Numbered from the stretch's first letter, positions 1 to 7,681 are shown. The stretch: 11,503 nucleotides of DNA from Thermoplasmata archaeon (GCA_021827885.1 JAKAUD010000183.1:1-11503), one strand, 5' to 3'. The notes: generated by a model not told the origin, from the sequence alone. Translations and numbers: made by a program.

Positions 1-880
1 GAAGATAGAATAATTCATTAATGGTCAGCATCCCTTCCTTGTGCGGAAGCATCAGTTCATACCTGCATTTATTTGTGAGGTATTCATATTTCAAATCAAT
101 CGGTTTGTTACTTTGTAAGGTCATAAGGATTTCATAGGATTTCAAATACTTCTTTAGAACGTTCCTTATAGCACTGGAATAATTCTCAACATTTTCGAGA
201 TCACCATGGCTTTCGCTGGTATGAATCCTGTATCCTGTCAGTACTCGAGAATCCAGCAACAGCTCTCCCCCGGACAGAGCAGACAAATAGAATATAAAGA
301 CATCCTGCAGACCATCAATATTTCTTAAAGCTTGCGCATATTTAGTCAGTAAGTCACGCCTAACCGCAATTGAGCTCATATTTATGTCCCCGCTAAGAGT
401 CTTTGCCGTCTTCACGTATGTATGAGATCTTCCATTTCTTAAGATAACCAGGCTCTTTGGATGTCTGTGCCTATGATCCTGTATCTTCAAAGAACTTGAA
501 TCTATTGAATCAAATGCATTATGATAATATACAAGGCTAGGTACAGAGGTTATAGTTTTGAGAATCGTTGATAGTTTGTCAGGATAAAAAATGTCATCAT
601 CATCAAGGAAGGCTACGTATTGCCCTCTTGTTTGAGAGATAGCATTTACAATCATCGTACCGATACTTACGTTCCCTTCCAGAATCGAAAAAACACCATT
701 CTTTGAAAGAAATAGATCAATGTCTTTATCCTCAAAATTTTTTGTGACCAGAACTTCATATTTCTCACGCGAAAGGGTCTGTTGTAAAACGGAATTGACG
801 CTTTGAATAAGAAATCTCCGCCTGTTGAAGCACATAATAACAACAGAAATCTGTATCGTGTTTTCTGCTTCTTTGGTCAT
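1..880 (-). CDS. GT2 family glycosyltransferase, C-terminus cut by window edge
   Basis: Reading leftward from an ATG at 878-880, 293 codons stay open to base 1, so the gene continues beyond the window. I translated it by hand. The N-terminus has the GT-A opening strand (ISVVIMCFNR, residues 11-20) and a nucleotide-sugar/metal site of the DXD type (FLDDDD, residues 91-96), both typical of GT2 inverting transferases. About 190 residues of less conserved, mostly soluble sequence follow, with no membrane segment so far. It is the last visible member of the leftward glycan locus, 52 bases after the GT4 gene. There is no SD just before the ATG. An AT-rich TAATTAAT-like block (901-910) lies about 21-30 bases upstream and could be a promoter of its own. 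It shares many aligned motifs with the GT2 at 9201-10160, so the two are paralogues. Donor and acceptor cannot be told from sequence. Confidence 0.9.
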   Translation of the reverse strand, partial: MTKEAENTIQISVVIMCFNRRRFLIQSVNSVLQQTLSREKYEVLVTKNFEDKDIDLFLSKNGVFSILEGNVSIGTMIVNAISQTRGQYVAFLDDDDIFYPDKLSTILKTITSVPSLVYYHNAFDSIDSSSLKIQDHRHRHPKSLVILRNGRSHTYVKTAKTLSGDINMSSIAVRRDLLTKYAQALRNIDGLQDVFIFYLSALSGGELLLDSRVLTGYRIHTSESHGDLENVENYSSAIRNVLKKYLKSYEILMTLQSNKPIDLKYEYLTNKCRYELMLPHKEGMLTINELFYL

Positions 881-932
881 TAAAACAAAATGATGAAGTA
901 ATTAATTATTTTTGGTGATAAGTCTCCAAGAT

Positions 933-2000
933 TCATAGTATGGAAGCATACAGGTCATTTACTCTTCTTTTGAATTTATCAAATGCGAAATACTTTGCTC
1001 TGTTTAAACCCTGGACTGAAAGATTTTCTCCATCCGCAATGGCTTCCTTGATTCCACTAATGCATCCTTTCACAGTAGGTTCAACAAAAACAGCAGCATC
1101 TTCACACACTTCTCGAGAAATCTCTGTATCAGCGGCCACTACTGGCAATCCACTGGACATGGCTTCAAGCATAGGAATTCCAAAGCCCTCATCTAGCGAT
1201 GGGAATAGTAAAACGTCGCTCAAATTGTATATCTCATTTATTCGATCAGGGGGGACATCTTTTAGATAGGTGCCAAAGCCCAGGTTTATCCCTATTCTAA
1301 GTAATACGTATTCTTCCCCGAGGGAAAGCGCAGTTTGTCGAATTACATCATTGTTTTTATTCGGGGCAAATCCAGCTACAGACAGGACAATCTTCTTGTC
1401 TAGTGGCAAACCCCACAACTTCCTTAATTCCTGTTTCGTATGAAGTTTAAAGAAATGTTCAGAAGCTACTGGATAAATTACCTGTATGTTCCCGTCGAAC
1501 CCATAGTTTTCAAGGTCGTTCTTAACGTGGTTTGACACAGTTACAATGTGATTAAATCTCTTAAATTTAGCAAGATTTTTTACAAGAAAACTTGGCGTTC
1601 TATACATAGACTTAAATTCATTTTTCAGCGGAATTATATCATGAATGGTGGCTATTTTTGGGTCCCGGAGGAGGACAGGTGTGGTTTCTTCATCAAAATA
1701 GTGCAATATGGCATCATCCGTTAAGTGCGAGGAAAGTTGTGAGTAGAAACTGCGGAATGCTAGCCGCTGAAATCTTGTATTCATTTCCCAGCCAGTTCCT
1801 AATGGAAACTTGAACCCGTATACCTTCTCCCCGTAGAATTGTCTCGTAGATTTCTTATTATCAAAAATAAGACTGTAAACCTTTGATTGTCCGTTAAAGG
1901 CTGATACAAAGTTTGAAAGGTGCGTTCCAACGCCTCCATAAAAGGAATAGCTGGTGATAAAAACAACTTCCCGGGAAACCAATAGATGTGATTTTCCCAA
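933..2000 (-). CDS. GT4 family glycosyltransferase (GT-B fold)
   Basis: A retaining glycosyltransferase of about 355 residues, the usual GT4 length. The N-terminal domain opens with a strand and glycine loop (VVFITSYSFYGGVGTH, residues 12-27) that binds the acceptor side. HDIIP (120-124) and the serine-rich TVSNHVKNDL (154-163) are typical GT4 segments. The C-terminal nucleotide-sugar domain begins near residue 203 (VLSVAGFAPNKN) and carries the E-x7-E signature in EGFGIPMLE (271-279), followed by SGLPVVAA. It probably adds a mannose-type or related residue to the growing surface glycan; that is inference from family. The start is uncertain. The only in-frame candidates are TTG codons at 2000 and 1982. 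An ATG at 2003-2005, better placed behind a GAGAG sequence, is out of frame. It lies 118 bases beyond the preceding GT2 gene, more loosely spaced than the rest of the operon. Confidence 0.9.
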   Translation of the reverse strand: MGKSHLLVSREVVFITSYSFYGGVGTHLSNFVSAFNGQSKVYSLIFDNKKSTRQFYGEKVYGFKFPLGTGWEMNTRFQRLAFRSFYSQLSSHLTDDAILHYFDEETTPVLLRDPKIATIHDIIPLKNEFKSMYRTPSFLVKNLAKFKRFNHIVTVSNHVKNDLENYGFDGNIQVIYPVASEHFFKLHTKQELRKLWGLPLDKKIVLSVAGFAPNKNNDVIRQTALSLGEEYVLLRIGINLGFGTYLKDVPPDRINEIYNLSDVLLFPSLDEGFGIPMLEAMSSGLPVVAADTEISREVCEDAAVFVEPTVKGCISGIKEAIADGENLSVQGLNRAKYFAFDKFKRRVNDLYASIL

Positions 2001-2085
2001 TTCATATATATATTTCTCTCTTTTTACGTTCTCGCAAGTCGCTTCTTTTATTGAAAATGAACTCTAATACTGCGAACAAAGCGTG

Positions 2086-2093
2086 AAAAAAAA
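2086..2093 (-). terminator. Possible U-tract terminator after the sugar operon
   Basis: Eight consecutive T residues on the minus strand lie about 26-33 bases after the stop of the GT2 gene at 2119, within the 118-base gap before the GT4 gene. Archaeal termination commonly uses U-rich tracts without a strong hairpin. It may end or attenuate the operon, leaving the GT4 and left-edge GT2 as a separate or read-through unit. This is position and composition only. Confidence 0.3.
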
Positions 2094-2118
2094 TTTGGAG
2101 GTAAAGGTTACTTATAAA

Positions 2119-3108
2119 TCAAGAGTCTCTATTACGCCACAACACCATTTTGATGGTTCTTAAAATCGAAAATGGCATCCGATCAATTCCGAAGATCAAC
2201 AGTTTTGTTCTCAGCGGCAAAATCTCGCTTGATTTTATGTATCTGTCAAATATATGTATCCTCTTGTTTGAATATTTTGCATTTAATATGATGTATATAT
2301 TAGAAATGGTATCTGAGTCAAAGGCTTTTTTAAGTATATGTTGAGTGTATCCTATGTTTTCTAAATACTCAAGAGCCTTAATGTGGTCCAAATATATGTA
2401 GTTCCAGAAATTTTTCTCGCTTGGTCTTAGATTTGCCCTGTTCAGTACAACCGGTTTGCAGATAAAAATGCCGCATTTCTCAATTATCGCTTCATAGAAC
2501 ATTGCAGTAGGGAACCATATATTGCCATATAAAACGAACTTTGTGTCCTCGTACTTAGGAATCAAGTCCTGAAGTAACTTTGTTCTAATCACCATAGAAG
2601 ATATATAACCATGATATGCTTTCTTTCGAAGGTCGACCAGAAGAGTTCCACTTTTTCCAAGGGGATATTCTTTATCCTCACTGCATAGTATGTTCTTGTT
2701 AAACTTTGCCACTTTCAGGGATGTATCGTATGGGACAGAATTCAGAATGATGAAGTCATAACCACTTTTTAGTTTTTCAGTCACTATGTCAATGCTGTTC
2801 TCCTTAACTGCATCGTCATCACCTAATAACCATATATAGTCCGTTTTTGCCATCTTTATAACATTCAAGATATTCAAGTAAAGGCCAAGATTTGTGGAAT
2901 TTTTATTGTACTCAATATTGTTATACACTTTCTTATATTCTGATACAACAGTCTGCGTGTTATCTTTGGAGTCATTATCCGACACATAGATGGGAAAATT
3001 GTAGCTTAAGACCTCTCGAGTCACAGTTCTTAAACACTCACTTAGTTCCGTTTCTCTGTTATAGGTTGGTATGCAGAAACCAATAAGATTTTTATCAATG
3101 TTTTTCAT
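2119..3108 (-). CDS. GT2 glycosyltransferase, abequosyltransferase (RfbV)-like
   Basis: A 329-residue GT-A enzyme. The opening strand IGFCIPTYNR (9-18), the nucleotide-binding SDNDSKDNT (43-51) and the metal-binding LLGDDD (94-99) are clear. The spacing and wording of these motifs, notably YIWLLGDDD, recall the abequosyltransferase subgroup that transfers CDP-3,6-dideoxyhexoses onto O-antigen lipid-linked acceptors. It starts at an ATG 14 bases inside the end of the CDP-glucose dehydratase gene. A GAGG Shine-Dalgarno at 3115-3118 sits 6 bases before that ATG, so translation is probably coupled. I infer that it transfers the CDP-sugar made by the upstream genes, which would explain the tight overlap. 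No membrane segment is evident, so it should work at the inner face of the cytoplasmic membrane. Family assignment is firm; the substrate is a prediction. Confidence 0.9.
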   Translation of the reverse strand: MKNIDKNLIGFCIPTYNRETELSECLRTVTREVLSYNFPIYVSDNDSKDNTQTVVSEYKKVYNNIEYNKNSTNLGLYLNILNVIKMAKTDYIWLLGDDDAVKENSIDIVTEKLKSGYDFIILNSVPYDTSLKVAKFNKNILCSEDKEYPLGKSGTLLVDLRKKAYHGYISSMVIRTKLLQDLIPKYEDTKFVLYGNIWFPTAMFYEAIIEKCGIFICKPVVLNRANLRPSEKNFWNYIYLDHIKALEYLENIGYTQHILKKAFDSDTISNIYIILNAKYSNKRIHIFDRYIKSSEILPLRTKLLIFGIDRMPFSILRTIKMVLWRNRDS

Positions 3109-4168
3109 AAATTTCCTCTACTGATCTCTGATACTCTCCGATCTGTTCATTGGTTAACTTTTCGACATCATTTGAATTATAGTACGCTTTATACCATTGA
3201 ACAGTTTTCATGACAGCAGTCTCATAATCGTATATCTGTGTCAATCCCAGTTTTCGTCTCGCTTTGTTTGCATCCAGTTGTAGAACATTAGATTCCTTTG
3301 CGCTGCTATCCCTATAAACCTCATAGCTCCCACTTTCCCAATATTGTATAAACTTTTCCGTTAGATCTTTGACAGTATAATGCATGTTACTAGGTGGACC
3401 CATGTTCCAGTTTCCCGCAAATTTCCTATCATACCACATTTCCTTTGCTAATTTCATCATGCCGGAAACAGGTTCTAAAACGTGTTGCCAAGGTCTCTCA
3501 GAATCCGGGTTCCTTATCTTTATAACTTTGTTGTTGGTTACGCCTTCGACTATATCCGGTATAATCCGGTACTTTCCCCAATCGCCGCCACCGATAACGT
3601 TTCCCGCCCTGACAGTTGAAACCCTTACGTCCATTTCAGAAAAGTAAGACTCCCTGAAAGAATTCACTACAATATCCTGACACGATTTGCTCGCGCTGTA
3701 CGGGTCCCTCCCGCCAATTGGATCATTTTCCCTGAACAAGTGGCTACGCTCATTATTTTTGTAAACCTTGTCACTGGTCATCGCAACTATTACTTTTATT
3801 GAATCAATCTTTCTAAGTATGTCAAGGAGATTCACGGTTCCTAAAACATTGATAGCAAAGGTTTCTCTGGGATGTTCATAGGATTGGAGAACAATAGGTT
3901 GGGCAGCAAGATGAAAGACTATTTCTGGTTGAAATTTTACAAGCGTATTTCGCAGCTTGATAGCATCAAGGACGTCTCCTCTAACATCGTGAATTTTCTT
4001 GTCAAGACCCAATAAGGAATACATATTTGGTATAGACGGTGGATCCAAAGCATATCCGTTTAAATCAGATCCCAGAATGCTTAGCCACTCTCCTATCCAG
4101 GAGCCTATAAATCCGGTGTGTCCAGTTATTAGTATTTTTTTCCTTTTATAGAAATTGACAAAAGACAT
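3095..4168 (-). CDS. rfbG: CDP-glucose 4,6-dehydratase
   Basis: Converts CDP-D-glucose to CDP-4-keto-6-deoxyglucose using tightly bound NAD+, the gateway to CDP-linked deoxysugars. From the chosen ATG (357 residues, normal for the family) the extended-SDR Rossmann loop is GHTGFIG (16-22), the family-typical TSDK is at 131-134, and the catalytic YxxxK is Y157-K161 in DPYSASK. RAGNVIGGGDW (187-197) and RPWQHVLEP (225-233) are diagnostic of CDP-glucose rather than dTDP-glucose or GDP-mannose dehydratases. A GTG nine bases upstream (4175-4177) could extend it by three residues. That codon is itself part of the AGGTG Shine-Dalgarno (4175-4179), six bases before the ATG, so the ATG at 4166-4168 is preferred. 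It follows the RmlC-like gene by 20 bases and overlaps the next GT2 gene by 14. Confidence 0.95.
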   Translation of the reverse strand: MSFVNFYKRKKILITGHTGFIGSWIGEWLSILGSDLNGYALDPPSIPNMYSLLGLDKKIHDVRGDVLDAIKLRNTLVKFQPEIVFHLAAQPIVLQSYEHPRETFAINVLGTVNLLDILRKIDSIKVIVAMTSDKVYKNNERSHLFRENDPIGGRDPYSASKSCQDIVVNSFRESYFSEMDVRVSTVRAGNVIGGGDWGKYRIIPDIVEGVTNNKVIKIRNPDSERPWQHVLEPVSGMMKLAKEMWYDRKFAGNWNMGPPSNMHYTVKDLTEKFIQYWESGSYEVYRDSSAKESNVLQLDANKARRKLGLTQIYDYETAVMKTVQWYKAYYNSNDVEKLTNEQIGEYQRSVEEIYEKH

Positions 4169-4174
4169 TACACG

Positions 4175-4179
4175 CACCT
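4175..4179 (-). promoter_or_regulatory. Shine-Dalgarno site that fixes the rfbG start
   Basis: AGGTG on the minus strand pairs with the archaeal 16S 3' end and stands six bases before the ATG at 4166-4168. It overlaps the alternative in-frame GTG, which therefore has no ribosome site of its own. Confidence 0.6.
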
Positions 4180-4188
4180 ATACCTATT

Positions 4189-4731
4189 TCACATTTTAAA
4201 TGGAGTTCTGTATTCATTCATTCTTATCAATGTCTTGTCCCTTTCGGACACTATCGGTGACTCTATGTTCCAGTCATAATCAAAAGAATCATATCTTATT
4301 CCGCTTTCATTGGGTTGATAATAAACAGAATCTAAAAAGTAAATTACCATAGTGCCTTCTTCGAGGGAACGAAAGCCATGCGCTACGCCGTTTGGAATAA
4401 AAATAGATTTACCATCATTCTCACCCAAATCAATTGATAAATGCTTTTGATAAGTATTAGAGTTTATTCGCAAGTCAAGCAGGACGTCTATTATCTTACC
4501 TTTTATGACATGTACTATTTTCTTCTGTTCATTAGGTGGCGTTTGAAAATGCATTCCCCTAATGACATTCTTTTTAGAGTATGAATAAAGTATTTCAGCA
4601 ATTTTCATTTCGATACCGTTGCTTCTGAGTTCATCGCTGCTATATGGCTTATACAAGAAGCCTCGTTTATCAGTATGCAAGTCCGATTTGATTAATTTTG
4701 AACCAATTATCTGGAGATCTTCGACTTTCAT
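4189..4731 (-). CDS. RmlC-type NDP-4-keto-6-deoxyhexose 3,5- or 5-epimerase
   Basis: A 180-residue cupin of the dTDP-4-dehydrorhamnose 3,5-epimerase family, full length. Landmarks are DKRGFLYKPY (21-30), NVIRGMHFQ (55-63) with the catalytic base H61, the lysine pair K70-K71, KGKIIDVLLDLR (77-88), FIPNGVAHGF (111-120), Y131, and a C-terminal Ser-Glu-Arg-Asp element around D165. These match the residues known to act in RmlC (His, Lys, Tyr, Asp). Its neighbours all handle CDP-sugars, so the substrate is more likely CDP-4-keto-6-deoxyglucose or its C-methylated derivative than dTDP-4-keto-6-deoxyglucose. It would invert C5, and possibly C3, giving an L-series sugar. The ATG is two bases past the SDR stop. 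Its Shine-Dalgarno AGGT (4740-4743) lies within the last codons of the SDR gene, so the two are translationally coupled. Confidence 0.93.
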   Translation of the reverse strand: MKVEDLQIIGSKLIKSDLHTDKRGFLYKPYSSDELRSNGIEMKIAEILYSYSKKNVIRGMHFQTPPNEQKKIVHVIKGKIIDVLLDLRINSNTYQKHLSIDLGENDGKSIFIPNGVAHGFRSLEEGTMVIYFLDSVYYQPNESGIRYDSFDYDWNIESPIVSERDKTLIRMNEYRTPFKM

Positions 4732-4733
4732 GC

Positions 4734-5663
4734 TTATTTACCTTTGTAATATTCTATCGTTTCTCTTAACCCATCATAAATGCTGAACGCCGGTTTCCAT
4801 TTTAAAACCTTAGCAGAAACATCGGTATCTATATCTAAAGATTGTATTCGATCCATTTCCTCCATCTCGATCTTTCCCCAATTAGCATCAATGCTCCTTC
4901 CTAAAATGGTTTCGATGACAGAAACTATTTCCCTTATGCTGTATGACTCTTTGCTCGCTATGTTGACACGAAGACTATTATTCTTTTCATCTTTCTTTAC
5001 ATCTAGTGCCTTTATAAATGCATTTGCTATATCATCTACATATACCATGTTTAGCCTCTGAAATCCAGCAGTCAGATCAATGTTTTCATTGTTGATAGCC
5101 CGATTGATGATATAAGGAATCAGCTTCTTTTCATCATCTTTTTTACCATAAGGGGTAAACAGTACAAGATTCAGGGTGTTAAATTCAAAGTGAGATGAAT
5201 AATATTCCATAATCTTCTCAAAGGAATTTTTGGTAGCCGCATACAGATTTCTTGCTACCAGCGGTGTGTTCTCATCGATATGAGAAGAATCTAACCTATA
5301 TTGAAAATAAGATCCTGCGTTAACAAACACAGGTACTCCGTTTAACCCAGAGAGTTCCAGCAACTTGGTCGGAAGCGCAAGGTTTGTTTCAATCAATTTG
5401 TCGATGTCATAATAAGAGTTTTTTTTGACATAATACGCTGCCAAGTTGATAACCCCATCAATGTTTTCCTTAGCAAAGATGTCGCTCAACGGAGTATTAT
5501 CAATATCATATGAAATGACATCTTTAATCAATTCTGTGATCCTCCAGGTATTTGAGAAGCTCCTCTTTAGCAGGACAGGAACATCCTTGTTTTCAAGAAG
5601 AGTCGCGATTACATGACTGCCGATAAAACCCGTACCGCCGGTAACTAAAATCTTTCTATTCAT
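4734..5663 (-). CDS. NAD(P)-dependent extended SDR, likely CDP-4-keto-6-deoxyhexose reductase
   Basis: A 309-residue extended short-chain dehydrogenase. It has GGTGFIG (9-15) for the dinucleotide, KRSFSNTWRI (33-42) after the second strand, which recalls CDP-abequose synthase-type reductases and suggests NADPH preference, NLAAYY (73-78), NAGSYFQY with S118, and the catalytic Y141-x3-K145. In this operon the most economical role is stereospecific reduction of the C4 keto group after C-methylation and epimerisation, which finishes the nucleotide sugar. An epimerase role cannot be excluded by sequence. It starts at an ATG 8 bases inside the end of the cytidylyltransferase gene. A GGAG element about 8 bases before the ATG serves as Shine-Dalgarno. 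Confidence 0.9.
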   Translation of the reverse strand: MNRKILVTGGTGFIGSHVIATLLENKDVPVLLKRSFSNTWRITELIKDVISYDIDNTPLSDIFAKENIDGVINLAAYYVKKNSYYDIDKLIETNLALPTKLLELSGLNGVPVFVNAGSYFQYRLDSSHIDENTPLVARNLYAATKNSFEKIMEYYSSHFEFNTLNLVLFTPYGKKDDEKKLIPYIINRAINNENIDLTAGFQRLNMVYVDDIANAFIKALDVKKDEKNNSLRVNIASKESYSIREIVSVIETILGRSIDANWGKIEMEEMDRIQSLDIDTDVSAKVLKWKPAFSIYDGLRETIEYYKGK

Positions 5664-6432
5664 TCCAGAGTCTCCATGGTGCTTTTCTGGATGACCAAAG
5701 ATCGTTTAGAAGTCTCTTTTCCCTCAAGGTATCCATCGGTTGCCAGAATCCATTGTGTTTAAACGCTGCCAGTTCACCCTTACTTGAGATGATCTCCAAC
5801 GGTTCCTTTTCCCAAATTGTACTATCGTCTTCGATGAAATCGAAGACACCTGGCTCAAGAACAAAAAAGCCACCATTGATCCAGAAATTGTCTCCTGCAG
5901 GTTTTTCGACAAAAGAAGTTAGATTGCTAGAGTCGTTTATCAATAGAGACCCAAATCTTCCGGCCGGTTGTACAGCAGTGACAGTAGCCAGTTTCCCGTG
6001 AGATTTATGAAAACTCGCCAGTTTATTTATATCAATGTTGGAAACCCCATCTCCATAGGTCATCATGAAGGAGCCATCCTCTAGATATTTTCTGGCTCGC
6101 TTCATTCTTCCTCCCGTCATAGTGTTTAACCCGGTATCAATCAAAGTAATATTCCAAGGTTCTGTTTCTGTCCTTTCGTATCTAATACTATTATGCTGGA
6201 GATCGATAGTCAAATCTGATTTATGCAGGAAGTAATTTGCAAAATATTCCTTTATGATATAACCTTTATAGCCAAGACAAATTATAAAATCATTATAGCC
6301 AAAATAGGAGTAAATTTTCATTATGTGCCACAAAATCGGATAATCTCCAATTTCAACCATGGGTTTCGGCTTTACGTCCGTTTCTTCACTTAATCTGGTT
6401 CCATAACCGCCCGCCAAAATTACTACTTTCAT
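5656..6432 (-). CDS. rfbF: Glucose-1-phosphate cytidylyltransferase
   Basis: Makes CDP-glucose and pyrophosphate from CTP and alpha-D-glucose 1-phosphate, the first committed step of all CDP-deoxysugar pathways. The 258 residues match the family length. Seen motifs are LAGGYGTRLSEET (6-18) for nucleotide binding, KPKPMVEIG (21-29), LGYKG (53-57), TGGR (106-109), YGDGVS (125-130), VQPAGRFG (154-161), EKPAGDNFWINGGFFV (176-191) and FWQPMDTLRE near the C-terminus. These discriminate it from dTDP-glucose synthase (RmlA) and from UTP enzymes. The ATG follows the C-methyltransferase stop by 19 bases, with a strong GAGGT Shine-Dalgarno at 6440-6444. Together with rfbG it defines a CDP rather than dTDP sugar route. 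Confidence 0.97.
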   Translation of the reverse strand: MKVVILAGGYGTRLSEETDVKPKPMVEIGDYPILWHIMKIYSYFGYNDFIICLGYKGYIIKEYFANYFLHKSDLTIDLQHNSIRYERTETEPWNITLIDTGLNTMTGGRMKRARKYLEDGSFMMTYGDGVSNIDINKLASFHKSHGKLATVTAVQPAGRFGSLLINDSSNLTSFVEKPAGDNFWINGGFFVLEPGVFDFIEDDSTIWEKEPLEIISSKGELAAFKHNGFWQPMDTLREKRLLNDLWSSRKAPWRLWNE

Positions 6433-6451
6433 TTTTACAACCTCATTAGCT

Positions 6452-7681
6452 TTATGTTGGATAAAAGGATATTTCAGGGATAAACACGACGGTTCTTACA
6501 TCCCTTCCAAATATATTTTTCAGTGCTCTAATTATTTCGCCTTTAATGTTCCATGCAAATATAATTATTAATTCAGGATTGAGCCCCTTGAGTTCTTCTG
6601 GGGAAATCACCGGTATTCCCACTCCGGGCAAGAATTTCCCTTGTTTAGTTGAGCTTTGATCTGCAATTGCAGCAATGCTTGAGGGAGTAAGGCCAAGATA
6701 ATTAGTCATAACAGTTGCCTTTGCTGAGGCTCCATATCCAGCCATAGGAGTGCCTTTAATGCGTTCATTGTTTATGATTTCCATAATTTTCTGTTTTCGT
6801 GTTTCTACCAAATCGGGGAATGATCGGAATCGCTTTAGTATTTTGAAATATCCGCCTTCCTTTTTCAATAAATCATCCACGGATTTGTCGATACCTTTCA
6901 CGCCTTGAAAAGCTACAAAAGTCCTAAGCGAACCTCCTTGTGACTTTACAAGCTCCACTTTGTACGTTTCCAGGCCCATGCGTTTTAACATATTGGAAAA
7001 GGTTGTGAAATTAAAATAAGAAATATGTTCATGGTAAATCTGGTCAAATGCATTATTAGAAATTATAGACTCAAAGTAATAAAACTCCATAACAATTGAT
7101 CCAAACGGTTTCAAGATTTTTTTGCAATTATTTAGAAATGCCATTGGGTTTTCTACATGCGTAATTATATTTGTTCCAGTAATCAGATCGGCTTGTCCAA
7201 CAGAAGAAAGAATAATTTCAACTGCCTCATCAGAAAAGAAGCCATTAATGGTCCTAACACCATTAGCATTCGCCAACTCGCAAGCCGGTTTTGATGGGTC
7301 CAAACCAAGTACATTCATATCTCTATTCTTAAAAAAGGTCAACAGGGTGCCGTCATTGGAAGCAATATCAAGTATCGTAGAACCCTTAACTGGACGGCAT
7401 GTCTCAATGCACGAATCTGCAAACTGTTCCATATCAGAACGAGTTTCTGAGCTTATTCCAGTTAGATAAGTATTTTCAACAAACAGTTCTTCTGGGGGAA
7501 CTAATTGAGTTAGCCATACATAAAGGCAGTTATTGCATATTTGAAGTGAGAGATCATATTTCTTTGCAGAGAATGCTGTGATGGCATCCTTCTTTAGATC
7601 ATTTGCGGGAGGCTGGTTACCTAGGGAAATAAGATTTGTCGTATCTATGCTATCACAAATCGGGCAGTTAATTTTTTTCAC
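6452..7681 (-). CDS. SAM-dependent NDP-sugar C-methyltransferase
   Basis: A 409-residue enzyme with the three-part build of sugar C-methyltransferases such as TylCIII, EryBIII and TcaB9. The N-terminal zinc-binding module has CxxC pairs C6/C9 and C49/C52. The SAM-binding Rossmann domain has ILDIASNDGTLL (103-114). The C-terminal Rossmann-like domain has AGYGASAKATVM (314-325) and VGIPVISPEEL (354-364). The active-site YHEH motif (216-219) and Y72 correspond to the Tyr/Glu/His residues described for TcaB9. Known relatives methylate the carbon next to the 4-keto group, usually C3. The inferred substrate is CDP-4-keto-6-deoxyglucose or its epimer. It is the first gene of the operon and starts with GTG. 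An ATG two bases upstream is out of frame and reads straight into TGA. The TATA-like box at 7702-7709 suggests a leaderless or nearly leaderless mRNA. Confidence 0.93.
   Translation of the reverse strand: MKKINCPICDSIDTTNLISLGNQPPANDLKKDAITAFSAKKYDLSLQICNNCLYVWLTQLVPPEELFVENTYLTGISSETRSDMEQFADSCIETCRPVKGSTILDIASNDGTLLTFFKNRDMNVLGLDPSKPACELANANGVRTINGFFSDEAVEIILSSVGQADLITGTNIITHVENPMAFLNNCKKILKPFGSIVMEFYYFESIISNNAFDQIYHEHISYFNFTTFSNMLKRMGLETYKVELVKSQGGSLRTFVAFQGVKGIDKSVDDLLKKEGGYFKILKRFRSFPDLVETRKQKIMEIINNERIKGTPMAGYGASAKATVMTNYLGLTPSSIAAIADQSSTKQGKFLPGVGIPVISPEELKGLNPELIIIFAWNIKGEIIRALKNIFGRDVRTVVFIPEISFYPT

Noticed and set aside
940..1269. 109-codon plus-strand frame inside the GT4 gene
   Set aside because: Antisense shadow of a well-conserved glycosyltransferase; no promoter or protein family features.
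4175..4177. GTG as start of rfbG
   Set aside because: It is part of the AGGTG ribosome-binding site for the ATG nine bases downstream, and the family normally begins a few residues before the Rossmann strand.
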